Below, in pieces: positions 12,001 to 21,725 of a DNA stretch of 64,000 nucleotides (positions are counted from its first letter, which is position 1; each line of letters starts with the position of its first letter). A program made the translations under genes and the position numbers. This DNA is from Angiostrongylus vasorum (Eukaryota > Nematoda > Chromadorea > Rhabditida > Metastrongylidae). Where the stretch lies: assembly GCA_018806985.1 (NCBI GenBank), contig JADANN010000032.1:1943501-2007500 (forward strand), in the 5' to 3' direction. The notes under the pieces are model-generated. The model was not told the origin of the DNA, made no database searches, and was given only the letters and a program-made list of their open reading frames with translations.

Positions 12001-13443
12001 GACGTCTAAATGCGCAACAGCTGCAGCATCTATTTAATGAGGCGCGTGTAGCGCAGTGGTAATATGTTCGCTGCAAAACGGACTGAGTTGATCGCTGACT
12101 AGATCGTTCGCTCCGGGCTCTTATCCCGATAAGACTTTTTATCCCCTCCAGCTTCGGCAAATTGGTACCAGACCTGTCTAGGAGTATATCAATGCAGACT
12201 CGACACATCGACAGGCCACCGCGAGTCAATGTATAGGCGAGATATGCATTCGAGCATCACTGCGATGTTTGATGAAGTCTGATGCTACATCTATTTTGAT
12301 GCCTTGTTTTTCGCGAAACTCGCTATGTGTGGATATCAACTCATGCTGGTCTAATCCTCGCTATCTGTAGATGGAAATTCACTCATCGGACTCGCTTTGT
12401 CATAGTTAAATTGCGAACCATTGCAAGTTAAAGGTAGTAAAACATAAAAAATTAAATAAAAGTACGATAAAAAAATAGAAATAAAAAATACTTTGAGGCA
12501 TGTGCGCACGCCGACGTCTGCAAATCGGTCAACACATACGGTTGATGCTTTCTTAACCAAGTGTAGTTAGGCATATACAGGATGCTCTTAGAATTACGGC
12601 TAACTTGAGAACAGTAAAACTGCGTGAGAACAACACAGGATTTTCATATCGCCTTCATAAATTCATGCAAAAATTGCTAGAGATTTCCCACTACCTTTCT
12701 GCCTATGCTTCTACTTGACTGAGATTTAACCCAAGGGCTAGATACTTTCGAGGATAAGGATAGAAACATCCCAAAGCAGAAATCAAAAGAATGTTTTCGT
12801 AATGCGTTCCCTATACCATTAGCTCAGACGAAACTATGATGCACTTTAACATTTAGAATCCTATTCTTAAATCCTCAGGGTTCTCCCATCTATTCAACGC
12901 GTAATTTTTCAATACTCTTGTTATGGCAGGGCGCGGGTAGCGCAGTGGTCGGCGGCGCTCTGCAATACACATGTGGAATCGATCCTCGCGCCCATGGGCC
13001 CACCAAGCCTTCCATCCCTCCGAGTTCGGCATATTGGTACAAGACTTGTCTGGGAGGATAGCAGACTGGCTCGATACATCGGTAGGCGACAGCGAGTCAT
13101 TGTAAAGGCCAGATATGTATTCAATCACCTCCAACGATGCTTAATGAAGTCGAATGCATGGCGCATCCCTCAAGGATTGATCAACGCCGAGAGCTTTATC
13201 CCTTTTTTATCCTCGTTATGACTTAGTGTCAATTCATGCCGGCTCATGTGTTCACTCATGTGCGACTGGAAGTGTCCTCACATAGGATATTAGGGTCTTA
13301 ATTTTAAAAAAAAACTTCAGAATAGTCAATTTGAAGATGGAAAGGGAAACAATGAACGATTTCCAGTTCATGGCTCAGCCAACATCGTTTTCAATTCAGG
13401 CAACCATACAAGATCCATTTCCGGCTCAGTGGTTCCAGACTAA
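37..13443 (+). CDS. Tau-tubulin kinase-like (CK1 superfamily) protein kinase, multi-exon, possibly degraded
   Basis: Exons read from splice sites and frame: 37-168, 2907-2969, 3040-3159, 4750-4831, 4950-5122, 5639-5764, 6563-6643, 9297-9390, and tentative tail exons 10582-10631, 11545-11638 and 13321-13443. Kinase landmarks in order are the glycine loop [11 protein letters not shown], the lysine in [20 protein letters not shown], the RYCSINTHN substrate loop, [20 protein letters not shown] and the family signature FTDPYDWE. These are typical of nematode TTBK-like Ser/Thr kinases, a family expanded in worms. Exon phases match at most junctions. Oddities: an A-run at 90-94 and another at 3094-3100 each need one base fewer to keep frame. 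About 45-55 residues normally lying between PWN and YYSHPDY are missing, although exons 6 and 7 join in phase. The N-terminus lies off the window. Kinase identity is firm; the last three exons and whether the gene works are not. Confidence 0.8.
849..1990 (-). mobile_element. RTE-type non-LTR retrotransposon remnant
   Basis: The minus strand reads as the endonuclease-to-RT linker and early reverse transcriptase of the RTE family common in strongylid worms. [13 protein letters not shown] and [12 protein letters not shown] occur around 1640-1780, [11 protein letters not shown] near 1430-1470, and a decayed [10 protein letters not shown] block near 1040-1070. Stops and frame changes break it throughout. 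It sits antisense in the first visible intron of the kinase gene. The upper boundary is approximate. Confidence 0.7.
2000..2900. other. Intron sequence without recognised features
   Basis: This is the rest of the 2.7 kb kinase intron downstream of the RTE remnant. It is AT-rich, with short T-runs near 2150. I see no long open frame with splice signals and no copy of the repeat families found elsewhere in the window. Confidence 0.4.
3471..3735 (-). repeat. tRNA-headed SINE, family A
   Basis: This copy reads on the minus strand from a tRNA-like head (TGGAGCAGTGG, box A-like) to the family tail ending GATCAACGCCAAGAG. Length is about 265 bp. It lies in a kinase intron. Open frames over this stretch are repeat artefacts. 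Confidence 0.8.
4105..4270 (-). repeat. tRNA-headed SINE family A, head-truncated
   Basis: The tail and middle of family A are recognisable (GTGATCAATCCCTTATGAC at the left edge, the CAGATCTGGCACCAGTTT block at the right). The tRNA-like head is lost. Confidence 0.55.
4540..4695 (+). repeat. tRNA-like SINE/foldback family B
   Basis: A family B unit: GTGGTGGTGAACGCGTTA, then AAAGGGTAATAGCGCGTTCG, the pair CAGACACCTGCGGTCCGG, and the tail TTTTGCAAATATCTCA. Family B recurs about a dozen times in the window, sometimes as inverted pairs. This copy ends just before kinase exon 4. Confidence 0.75.
5995..6110 (-). repeat. Composite scrap of family D and SINE family A
   Basis: Two short matches sit back to back. 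GCTCTTGTGGATTA resembles the centre of repeat D; the CCAGACATATCTGACAGCAA stretch resembles the antisense middle of SINE A. Both are diverged. The scrap lies where the missing kinase segment would be expected. Confidence 0.4.
6362..6556 (+). CDS. Unidentified coding-like exon inside a kinase intron
   Basis: The open frame starts at a strong acceptor (CCTTCTTGCAG) and runs 64 codons to a TAA. It gives a non-repetitive peptide beginning [19 protein letters not shown] and ending FQFYRTV. A possible upstream exon at about 6230-6332 ends at a GTAAG donor, but the intron between would be only 29 nt. The stop falls seven bases before kinase exon 7, so it cannot be an internal kinase exon in this frame. 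It may be an alternative last exon, a nested gene piece or chance. I do not recognise the family. Confidence 0.3.
   Translation: MSSTRRLSQIVHQLPANIVAVVKIVHGTFFELRIIQEKDRKVWLSDTESQEVVYCSEFQFYRTV
6946..7216 (+). CDS. Unidentified open frame in kinase intron, weak PP2C-like ending
   Basis: After a TTTATTAG acceptor, one frame stays open for about 90 codons to a TGA. It includes [19 protein letters not shown] and [15 protein letters not shown]. The SDNMAVLCL stretch is reminiscent of the C-terminal strand of PP2C phosphatases, which usually read DN-[ILMV]-[ST]-V. The match is too short to name a function. It lies between kinase exons 7 and 8 with no clear donor. Confidence 0.22.
7365..8815 (+). 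mobile_element. RTE-type non-LTR retrotransposon remnant, RT region
   Basis: About 1.4 kb of decayed reverse transcriptase on the plus strand. Recognisable blocks are [26 protein letters not shown] near 7710-7735, [10 protein letters not shown] near 7950, [13 protein letters not shown] near 8180, and a C-terminal [18 protein letters not shown] near 8500-8560. The element needs many frame changes. The catalytic ADD box reads ADE near 7995, so it is dead on that ground alone. The 5' endonuclease is absent. It lies in the kinase intron between exons 7 and 8. Confidence 0.85.
8838..9050 (+). repeat. tRNA-headed SINE, family A (diverged)
   Basis: The head GCGTGTAGCATAATGGTT is followed by the family middle GTAGGCCAGGTGTGCATTCA and the GAATGCATAGCACATCCC tail. 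It directly follows the RTE remnant. Confidence 0.6.
9456..9594. repeat. Short inverted-repeat element (MITE-like)
   Basis: ACCTGGTTGCC at 9460-9470 is the exact inverse of GGCAACCAGGT at 9578-9588. Weaker inverted similarity continues inward (TCATTAGAAA against TTCATAGGAAA). No coding capacity and no target duplication were recognised. Confidence 0.35.
9600..10020. other. Intron sequence without recognised features
   Basis: Unique-looking sequence between a small inverted-repeat element and an RTE fragment. No convincing exon, repeat or RNA gene was seen. Confidence 0.35.
10026..10350 (-). mobile_element. Second small RTE retrotransposon fragment
   Basis: The minus strand reads [18 protein letters not shown] then [11 protein letters not shown]. 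This matches the RTE motif usually written LDEGQPCEQAGFRKGFSTMDHI. Only this part of the RT remains. Confidence 0.65.
10425..10640 (-). repeat. Uncharacterised repeat family D, copy 1 (partial)
   Basis: On the minus strand this matches the copies at 31195-31585 and 38255-38640: the GTTCCCTGGAATCCTGAGGT stretch, then TTTGTGGATCGGGAGG and GATTTGCCACCAT. The similarity continues to the right end into the 10582-10631 stretch that can also be read as a kinase tail exon. Confidence 0.6.
10641..11540. other. Intron sequence without recognised features
   Basis: Two open frames occur here (10906-11145 minus, 11226-11528 plus). Neither has recognisable motifs or good splice context. I assign nothing. 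Confidence 0.3.
12040..12290 (+). repeat. tRNA-headed SINE, family A
   Basis: Head GCGTGTAGCGCAGTGGTAAT, then the family middle (CAGACCTGTCTAGGAG) and the AGATATGCATTCGAGCATCA tail. The last 30-40 bp of the tail are missing. It is intronic in the kinase gene. Confidence 0.75.
12928..13213 (+). repeat. tRNA-headed SINE family A, best-preserved copy
   Basis: A full unit of about 285 bp: GCGGGTAGCGCAGTGGTC (box A-like), GGAATCGATCC (box B-like), then GACTTGTCTGGGAGGATAGC, ATCGGTAGGCGACAGCGAGT, CCAGATATGTATTCAATCAC and GATCAACGCCGAGAGCTT. It is about 100 bp upstream of the last tentative kinase exon. It is useful as the family reference in this window. Confidence 0.85.
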
Positions 13444-13816
13444 TCCAATTGGTTTCTAGCGATTCCTTAACAGCGACTTTTAAAGAACTTTAAGACACTA
13501 CTTGCATTTTGTGCTAGCATTTCTGTATTTGATGTAACGTACTCATCTACCGTATGTTTTAATGAGAAATGTCAATTGTTATGCGTATTACTCTAATAAT
13601 TGAAGTAATAACTTTAATAAAAGCTTGCTTAAAACTCACCAACAAATGTGAAAGTGATGTTTTCGGTCCTAAAGCATCAAACTTCAGAGGTCAGTCTCGG
13701 GAAACCTGACAACGTTTCACAGCTATTTTTTTTCCGTCCATCTCTTGCAGCAGATATTAGGATATACTAATGGAAATGCACAGCTTGCCACCACCAGTTT
13801 TCCAAACACTTGCTGG

Positions 13817-14085
13817 CGTATGGCGCACTGGTTAAAGATGCCTTGCGATAGACACGTTGTCTTTGGTTCAACTCCGCACACCTTGGCAGCCAAGCCATCT
13901 ATCTGCAGCCGGGGATTGGTACTGATCTTCTTCAGATGATAAAAAAGTGACTTGATATGACGATACAGCCTCTCAAGTCACTGTATATGCCAAGTATGCA
14001 TTGATTCGTGCTACGATACCACGAATGGAGTTGAATGCGTTGGGCATACCTCGAGGATTGAGCAACGTCTAACGCTTTATTCACT
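13817..14085 (+). repeat. tRNA-headed SINE, diverged family A relative
   Basis: The head GCGTATGGCGCACTGGTTAA is followed by TTGGTTCAACTCCGC (box B-like). A tail similar to family A ends GATTGAGCAACGTCTAACGC. The middle differs from the main family. Confidence 0.55.
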
Positions 14086-14264
14086 TCATCCTTTTTATTC
14101 ACTGAGTTTAACAGAAAAAAAATTCGTGGTGGGACATAATAAGATTCTGGTCCAATACTTAGCCTTTAGCACAACTGTTTAAAAGCATTTGTTCAGTTAA
14201 GACAGTTCTGTGTCTTAGTGACAGGTCTTCTTTACAATGGGGAAATATTCTGTTGGCACTTCAT

Positions 14265-14412
14265 CTAGGAATTCCCAAGACAGACTTCCCATTAACCATG
14301 GCATTGACCAACTAATTCTCGATATTCTTCTTGAGTAAGCACGAGGTGTCACTTCATTCTTTATTCCGTTAAAGCTGACGTTTCGGCAACACCGCCTTTT
14401 TCAGAGCATGGA
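14265..14412 (-). mobile_element. Penelope-like element terminus with hammerhead-like motif
   Basis: The left block CATTGACCAACTAATTCTCG and GAGTAAGCACGAGGTG matches other Penelope-like ends in the window. On the minus strand, 14386-14415 reads a diverged hammerhead-like core, CTGAAAA, GGC...GCC, GAAACGTCAGC. It is only a terminal scrap, 370 bp upstream of png-1. Confidence 0.55.
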
Positions 14413-14772
14413 TGTGGTGGAAGTCGAAGGAACCCTATATTGTGTTCAGTTTTTGTAGGATTCTGTTTGAACGAAAATATTTAAAAGCACTTCTGACTTG
14501 CGATACGAAACATGAATGGGCAGATGGATGAAAGCTTTATAATCTGTATCCCCGTATATCCTTTCATTTATGAAAAAATTTCTATGTAACTGGCTAAAAA
14601 AGTCCGCCGTGATCCAACTAACGTGACCTACTGCCAATTAGCCATCATCGTGATGACGTCATTCTGTGGTTGTCATTTCATCTTCGTTGTTCTGCTGATT
14701 CTCGCTTCCATTTTTTCTCTTTTTTCTTCTATGGACTAGATTTATACGAAGTCTGTGGAACTCCTTCTTTCC

Positions 14773-14774
14773 AG
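14773..14774 (+). promoter_or_regulatory. Probable spliced-leader acceptor of png-1
   Basis: TTCTTTCCAG ends 10 nt before the png-1 ATG at 14785, with no upstream exon needed. In nematodes such an acceptor right before the start codon usually receives a spliced leader. Inference from position only. Confidence 0.5.
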
Positions 14775-14784
14775 GTCCAAACCA

Positions 14785-17700
14785 ATGCCTGTACAGTTAG
14801 CCAATAACCTGGCAGATCTGCAGTCTAAAATCAATTCGGCCGACTTGAATCATCTGTTTGTTGTGGATTTCTTTGCCGATTGGTGTGGACCTTGTCGTGT
14901 GATCGCTCCTCTTTTTGAGCAGTTCTCTGGACGATTTACGAATGCCACATTCCTTAAAGTAAACGTTGACTATTCTCCCGGTTAGTTCACCTTACGCTAC
15001 GATTTTAAACGCCAGTCACTGCTACATCAGTTCGGTAATGTTGTGGCGTCTATCAGATCTGTGACTACTGAGCCTACAGTCTTTGTCGAAAATATGGTGT
15101 AGGTATTACTAGTTATTCTATTGAAGACCTAGTAAGTCGCTCGCTTCTATCATCCTTGAAAATTTGTTTGGAATCGAGGTTTTTCATAACTGTCAGTGGC
15201 AAGGAAAATGGAAAAAAGGTTTTCAGTAGGCCTAGCAGGCTATTGTTCTTCTCTATTACTCTGAAGTAGCGCCTGTGGCGCAGTGGTTGGAGGCGCTCTG
15301 CTTTGGCTCACCAACCCCTCCATCCCTCCGGGGTCGGCAAATTGCTACCAGATTTGTCTGGGAGGATAGCAAGACTGGCTGGATACATCGATAAGCCAAC
15401 GCGAGTTATCGTAAATGCCAGATATGCATTCGATTGCCTCCAGCGATGCTTAATGAAATCGAATGCATGGCTTATCCCTCAGTGATTGATCAACGCTAAG
15501 AGCTTTTTCCTTTATCGTTTATTGTTTAAGAAGACAAGTATTAGTAACAGTGATGTTTCCATGCAACGGGATTTTTAGATATCAGTCGACACTATGGCGT
15601 TCGTGCTATGCCGACTTTCGTTTTAATCAAAAAAGGTAAAGAAATGGAACGAATACAAGGTGCAAATCCTCAAGCCTTAGAACAAGCTATAAACAGGCAT
15701 TATTCCTCCACACCTGCGAATCCCAACGCGGCTTCTGAGAGCGAGAAACGCTTCTTGCAACAATTCGTCCCACAAACAGAGAAGGTCATTTTCATAATCT
15801 TTGCAGCATAAACAGTGACATTGCATTTCTTTCGATTTTGTGTACACTGTGTTTCAGGCCAAGCTTTACTCTGATATTGTTTATAAAACGCTAGCATTAA
15901 GTTTGATACCAGTTGAAAAGCTGAAGGAGGAATCTACCGATTCGGATGGTGTTTTGAACACGCTACAGTTAGCCAAAGGTATTCTCTTTATTTCTATAGG
16001 TATATTCTTCTACGTTCACTGGTATCGGAGTGCTTAAGGATGCGTCTTGCGTCCAACTCGGTTAGGCATCGTAGAGGTACTTGAATACATGTTTAGCCAA
16101 TACAGTGACTTACGGAGAGCTACCGATGCACGAAATCAGGGTTCTTGGCTCCCATGCAAGTGTGATACAAATTCGCCAACTCCGTAAGGTTTGAGGGCTT
16201 GCTTTGCCGATGTGGAATGATCGAAACAATTACCCTGTGTATATTACAATCTGCGTTCCATGCATCTATCTAAATGTCACATACTGTCTAATATGACCAC
16301 TAGAATTTTGCTTTTTTGTTTTTTTTTCTGTTTTCACCAAATTTATTGCCATTCCTATGTTCTTTCAGCTTTGTTAAATTGGTTTAAAAACGACTTCTTC
16401 TCGTGGTGCGATAGTCCGATTTGCGATTCTTGCGACAGCCAAATTGCAAAAGGTTCAGGTTTAAATGGCACTCCAACACCTAAGGAGCGTGATGATGGTG
16501 CAGGTAGAGTAGAAATCTATCAATGTTCATGTGGACGGGAAGTCCGTTTTCCTAGATACAATGATCCAGCGAAGCTACTTGAAACACGGTATGTCATCTA
16601 AAACCAAATAAAAAACCAAAACTAAAACTAAATTAAAAACGATTGAGAGAAAGGGAAAGCAAGGGCCTGCCTCAGTAATCCCGTGCGTAGCACGTGAGCC
16701 GCCGGGAGTGGTAATTGCGGTTCGATCTACGCTCGAGTCGAAGTTTTGCAAATATCATAGTATCGTAGTGGTTGTATTCTACATAATATCCTGCCGTGAA
16801 TAGTAATAATAGGCGATAAATAAAAAGTTAACGTTGTAAAACTAGATGATTCTGCAGCGAGAATAGCGATTATGGTGATTTTCGTCATTTCCCTACGAGT
16901 ACTGAGACTCAGTTTTTAAACCTACTGATGTGGTTTTAGTGGTTCTAAAAATCAGTGGGTAGCGGCATAACTGTAGATGTGAAGTTTTGTTCTAGAAAGT
17001 ACACCTCTTAATAGTTGCATGATTTCCTTTCCTACTGTTGCAAGATACATCTTTGATTTTAACCGTAACTGTTAGGTGTGAATGCTTCTATGGGCTTCAA
17101 ATCTATGAATTTTTAACATTCCTCCATGTTTTCAATGCTGTGGATCATACTGATGCTTTCTGACTGACAGGAAGGGTCGATGTGGCGAATGGGCGAATTG
17201 TTTTGCACTGATGGCCTCTGCAATGGACTTCGATATACGGTAAGATCATGTAGCAGTTCCTTCAAATGTAATGATTCCTGTGGACTCGTGTGGGGCAGTG
17301 GTCGAAGGCTCTCTGCAGTACACATGGGATCGATCCCAGTGCCCTAGGCTCGCCAAGCTTTGAGGTCAGCAAATTGGTACCAAACTGGTCTGGGAAGATC
17401 GCAGCACTAGCGCGATACATCGGTAGGCCACCGCGAGTCATTGTAACGGCCACATATGCATCCAGTCACCTCCAAACGATGGTTATTGAAGTCGGATACG
17501 TGGCGCATCCCTGAGGGATTGGTCAACGCCGACGGCTTCATCCTTTATCCTTTTATAGTTATTCCTACTCGTTTTCTTTCCTTTTTATTTGCTTCTTTCT
17601 TCTTATTAAAATGAAACAGTTCTTGGTATTTGCCACATATTCCGTCCTAGATTTGTTTATGATGTGACTGATCACGTTTGGGTTGAGCTGTGGATACCTG

Positions 17701-19270
17701 AGTGTGACAATTGGGTTCATTGTGATCCATGTGAAAATGTTGTTGACCGTCCACTTCTTTATGAAAAGGGATGGGGTAAAAAACTGAGCTACGTGTTAGC
17801 GTTTGGATTTGACCATGTCTGCGATGTGACGTGGCGGTACAGCGTTAATCATAAAAAAACATTGAGGTTGCGGAAAAGTGTTCGTGAAGCAGTTCTCAGC
17901 AATTTTTTATAATGGTAAGATGTTTTGGTTATTTTTTTAATAGACCGTTTAAATTCTTCTCTCAAATCTTTCTCTTATTTTGCCTGCCAGAATTCAACTC
18001 TTTGTCTTCACTTTCAAATCATTTTTTAGAAACTAAACACACGAATGGCAGCTGCGATAACTCCTGAACGAGCGTTAGAGTTAAGGCGACGACGAATACG
18101 AGAACTGGTGGATTTCTTGGTAATTGGGGAGAAATCGACGAATGGAGAGGTGTACGGTGGTCGAATTTCTGGTAAATTATTATTTTATATCCATCTTTTT
18201 ATGCTACAATAAGTTATTCACCCCATCTGATCCTAGTCCAGTGTACACTTTCTGAACTTGTACCGCTGTCCGGAATACATTTCCAAAATCGCTTTAAGCT
18301 GTTTGCAAATCGGAGTCACGACTGATTATTACACCCACTTTATTTGAAGGCGATTTGGAATGGAGAAAGGCACGTTCTGAGTTGGGTCCTACTGAAAAGA
18401 AAGAAGACGTTTTGCTTAGTCTAAACGAAGATGAGCTAACGAAGAAAAGGTTTAGGTAACCGTTGTTTGCTTTGATAGCTTGTACACCACTCAGTGAACT
18501 GTTTTTTTTTTGACCCTTCACTACTGTCACCATCTATCACATATATTTCTACTTTTTGCGACTTATTTTATATGAAAAGTTGTGTTTTTTTTCAGCTTGG
18601 AGTACAATTGTGCGGAAGATTGTTATACTCGAGGAACTGAAAAGATCGCAGGTTGGTCAACTTTTGCGAACTCTAGTGGATTTATTCAACGAAAAAAAGA
18701 GACGGATTGGAAAATGGCATACCTTTGTCGTCAGGAAGGCGAGTCCGATGCAGAGGTAAAGCATTTTTAGTGAAGTTGTTAGGACAGTCTGTAAGTACAA
18801 GTGATAACATACTGTGCACAGTAATATCCTCATGTTATAAACTTTGAAGGTATCGTGGTCAATCAATCTGTGTGATGTGACGGTGAAATCCGTCAGGTTA
18901 CAAGTTTCTGGAGCTACTGTATTTGAGAACGGATCCGTCGTTGTGACAGTATGTGCGGGTGATATATGCTATCCCTTCAAAGAAGGCTCAAATGCTCTAT
19001 TTCTTGAAGATGTACCGTCATCAATCTTAAAAATCAAAGTGAGTTTATCTTTTTTCGTTGCAGTCACACAAGGAAGCTGTGCCTAAATCAAATAGCGGTT
19101 GTGGTACGCATGCTGCATAATTGTGTTATATAGTTTTTCCGTGAATTTCTCATTTACAGGCCCATTTATCAGGTGGTACAGGAAGTAATGCGTTTCAACA
19201 TGCTCAGCTATTTCGAACATCTCTAGACAATCGAGAGTCACAAATGAAAATTGAAATTGATTTTGTCTGA
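14785..19270 (+). CDS. png-1: Peptide:N-glycanase PNG-1 with N-terminal thioredoxin domain
   Basis: It removes N-glycans from misfolded glycoproteins in the cytosol (ER-associated degradation). Exons: 14785-14980, 15579-15784, 15858-15978, 16369-16588, 17171-17239, 17651-17914, 18030-18171, 18350-18455, 18596-18755, 18850-19038, 19160-19270. The thioredoxin domain has WCGPC (residues 33-37), as in C. elegans PNG-1. The transglutaminase core shows zinc cysteines CDSC (193, 196) and CSC (227, 229), the catalytic Cys in GRCGEWANCF (C252), His in DHVW (H279) and Asp in HCDPCEN (D296). A C-terminal PAW domain follows from about residue 415. Summed exons give 1784 nt. One missing T in the run 17903-17908 would make 595 codons and join exon 6 to exon 7 in frame; as written, exon 6 meets a stop. 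The second zinc pair is CxC rather than the CxxC I expect. Confidence 0.95.
15266..15512 (+). repeat. tRNA-headed SINE family A in png-1 intron 1
   Basis: Head GCCTGTGGCGCAGTGGTTGG, middle TTGTCTGGGAGGATAGCAAG and tail ATTGATCAACGCTAAGAGC. The box B-like part is deleted: the head runs straight from CTCTGCTTTGG into the middle. Confidence 0.75.
16035..16200 (-). repeat. SINE family A fragment in png-1 intron 3
   Basis: Antisense middle and tail of family A, well diverged. GGCATCGTAGAGGTACTTGA, AATACAGTGACTTACGG and GATACAAATTCGCCAACTCC are the recognisable blocks. Confidence 0.5.
16655..16830 (+). repeat. SINE family B in png-1 intron 4
   Basis: The head CCGTGCGTAGCACGTGAGCC is followed by GTAATTGCGGTTCGATCTAC (a good box B), the tail TTTTGCAAATATCATAG and CCTGCCGTGAATAG. 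This is a tRNA-like arrangement without a foldable complete tRNA. Confidence 0.65.
17282..17545 (+). repeat. SINE family A in png-1 intron 5
   Basis: CTCGTGTGGGGCAGTGGTCG head, GGGATCGATCCCAG (box B-like), TGGTCTGGGAAGATCGCAGC middle and GATTGGTCAACGCCGACGG tail. Close to the family reference. Confidence 0.8.
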
Positions 19271-19817
19271 ACTACCAGATTTGCTATGCTGGTACCTGCT
19301 AAGGTTTTCAAAATTTTCTAGCAATCTTTCTATTTCCTTCCTATATGTCCTAGTTTAATGTTTAAGTGTTTTCGGGTTAAAATGCTCTATTAATGCAACA
19401 AGCTGACCTTTTTTGTCCCATAGAGAGAACGAGTTTACATCTGTACATTAAGCTGTTCCTCTTCATATCAGTCCATTTCTATAACATCCTTCAACTTCAT
19501 GTGATTAAGTATCATGTTCAAGTCATTGCGACATACTGTTCTAGTTCGTATAGCTGTTCCAAATGTGGCTTCCAACGTGTTGTTTCTTGCTTAATATTAA
19601 AAATATATCTGGGATGTTATTTAATCATTTACTTTTAGGAATATTTGTTTCTTTCGAATATGGGTTTTGTTCACAGTGCAATGGAAGCAGTATGGTTCCT
19701 TTTCCGTCATTCATTAATTACCAGTAAATTACTGTGAGATTCGGTTTCTTTCGAGAACAACTATTTATAATGTTGCAATGCATGTTTTCATATGAACCAA
19801 ACATAAAAGATAAGGTA
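19271..19817. other. png-1 3' flank, no further feature recognised
   Basis: AT-rich sequence after the png-1 stop. TTTAATGTT and AATATTAAAAATATA stretches could hold a polyadenylation signal, but no canonical AATAAA is clearly placed. No gene was seen. Confidence 0.35.
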
Positions 19818-20075
19818 TTTGGCGTTGATCTTAGGAATGCGCCGTCCTTTTGACTCCATTTCCATCACGGGAGGTGGTTGAATGCATATTTTACTTGCAC
19901 AATGACTTTCCTTGGCCTACTGATCTTCCAAGTCAGTGTTTACCCCATTGTACCAGTTTACCAACTCTGTACAGTTGGAATGGTTTTGCAGGTGGATCAG
20001 AGATCCAACTGAAGACCCCGTGTGAACTGAAGGACGCTTCTAATGAGTGCTGCACACGTGCTATGTATGAAAATA
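19818..20075 (-). repeat. tRNA-headed SINE, family A (diverged)
   Basis: Starts GGCGTTGATCTTAGGAATGC (antisense tail). The middle is GGTGGTTGAATGCATATTTT and CACAATGACTTTCCTTGGCC. The head is poorly preserved. Confidence 0.6.
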
Positions 20076-20204
20076 GGAACAAACATAATTACCCTGATGG
20101 GAAGTAGAGAACTGAAACAGCACATAGCTGTTTTGGCTATGTTCTGAATTCATCTACAAATGAGTAAAACCTGTAGAACAACAGTTTCATGTTAAAATTG
20201 GTGC

Positions 20205-20470
20205 TGGTTCGACGGTGCTTCTGGCTTAACAAGCCTCTTGTCGCTCCCGGATCGGGGAAATTGGCGCAGCTTGTCTCTGAACGGTCCACTCCCTGCAATC
20301 CAAGGTGGAGTGCTCTAAGGCTGCCCTAGGATTCGAAGGAAAATTGGTTGAAGCCGCGCGCGAAGAGTTTGACGATCTTCATTGATTAAGAATGAGAGGA
20401 AACGAATCGAGTGCAAGAAATGCTAGGATGCATGCAGCAGATGTGATGACGGGCCTTCTAAAAATGTAAA
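20205..20470 (+). repeat. Second SINE type (S2), copy 1
   Basis: GTCGCTCCCGGATCGGGGAA and TTGTCTCTGAACGG resemble family A. The downstream half differs: CTGCAATCCAAGGTGGAGTG, then GAGAGGAAACGAATCGAGTG and AAATGCTAGGATGCATGCAG. The same second half recurs at 21357, 28015 and 29940. Confidence 0.6.
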
Positions 20471-20811
20471 AAGGAACTTGATGCAGAGATAATGGCTAGT
20501 TTGGAGCGTGTGAAGAGCTGACGGGTGCATTAATGACCAATGATATTTGTCAACGTTCAGCACCTTATTTATTCTTATGATAGGGAATTCTGTGATAGTG
20601 TTGAATTACTTAAGGGGGTTACTTGCTATTAGATGGTCTCGGGAAATTTTCGTCTCCAGGTAAGAGAGTACGGTACATGAGAAAGAGTTTCAAAGACAAG
20701 TTAATTCAACCACTGAAAGACCGTTTTGCAATGGACCAGATAACTTCTGTACATAAATGTCAGAACCAGTTTGTTTTGGACCTATAGGAATTGAAAACTA
20801 TGCCATTAAAG
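20471..20811. other. Gene-free stretch
   Basis: No gene, repeat or RNA recognised. The longest frames lack motifs. Confidence 0.35.
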
Positions 20812-21090
20812 GATAAAGCTTTCGGCGTTGACCAATCGTTGAGGGATGCGACATGCATTCGACTTCATTAAGCATCGTTTGGAGGTCATTGAATGCATAT
20901 CTAGCCTTAACAATTACTCGCGGTGGCCTACCGATGTATGGAGCCAGTGCTGCTATCCTCCAAGACAAGTCTGGTAACAATTTGCCGAACCCGCAGGGAT
21001 GGAAGGCTTGGTGGGCCATGAGCGCCGGAACCAATTCCCACGTGCGTGTTGCAGGGAGCCTCTGGCCAGTGCGCCACGGGCGCCCATACT
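20812..21090 (-). repeat. tRNA-headed SINE, family A
   Basis: Antisense tail AGCTTTCGGCGTTGACCAAT to antisense head CCAGTGCGCCACGGGCGCCC. A near full-length copy of about 280 bp. Both overlapping open frames are repeat artefacts. Confidence 0.8.
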
Positions 21091-21356
21091 ATGTCATTAG
21101 CAGCAGATATTTATTAAAAGATGTATTTCTAGAATTCGTAACGAAAAGAGGCTACCATTTCTGGACCAAGATAATGGCTAGATGTTCATGATGGTTGCCA
21201 TGAGAAGAGTTGCTCAACGATATAGAGTACGTGAGATGTCTTAAACGATTCAAAACAATCGTTCGATATGGTTTTTTAACTCAACTTCAGATGTTCTGAA
21301 TAAATAGAATAAAATAGACTGAGAAAAAAGAGGTTTTTAAAGTCCTAAGTATTCTT

Positions 21357-21725
21357 AAGCGGTCGCAAGTGGCGCATTATTAAAGATGTTTTTTTAAGCA
21401 ATACCGCCTTTTTTAATCCAGGTCCGTGTCAAACAAGCCTTCCTATCTTTCGAGGTCGGTAAATTGGTACCAGAATTGTCTGAGAAACCTCCCTCTAATC
21501 CACAAAGGCTGCCGGCTATCCGTGGTTAAGACCCGAGAACGCATTAGCATGTCTATTCCAGGATTCCTGGGAGAATTCACCAACATTCATGAGTACTCAT
21601 GAAAGACAAACGTTGCCAAGCATCCGCCGAAGCCGCACGTAAATCCAGAGGATTTCGTGGGTGATGAATGTGAGGAAAACCAATGGAATGCAAGATGTGT
21701 TGTGATCCACACAGCATGTGATGTT
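21357..21725 (+). repeat. Second SINE type (S2), copy 2
   Basis: Head GCGGTCGCAAGTGGCGCATT, then GAGGTCGGTAAATTGGTACC. The S2 second half follows (AATCCACAAAGGCTGCC, AATCCAGAGGATTTCGTGGG, GATGAATGTGAGGAAA). Confidence 0.6.
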
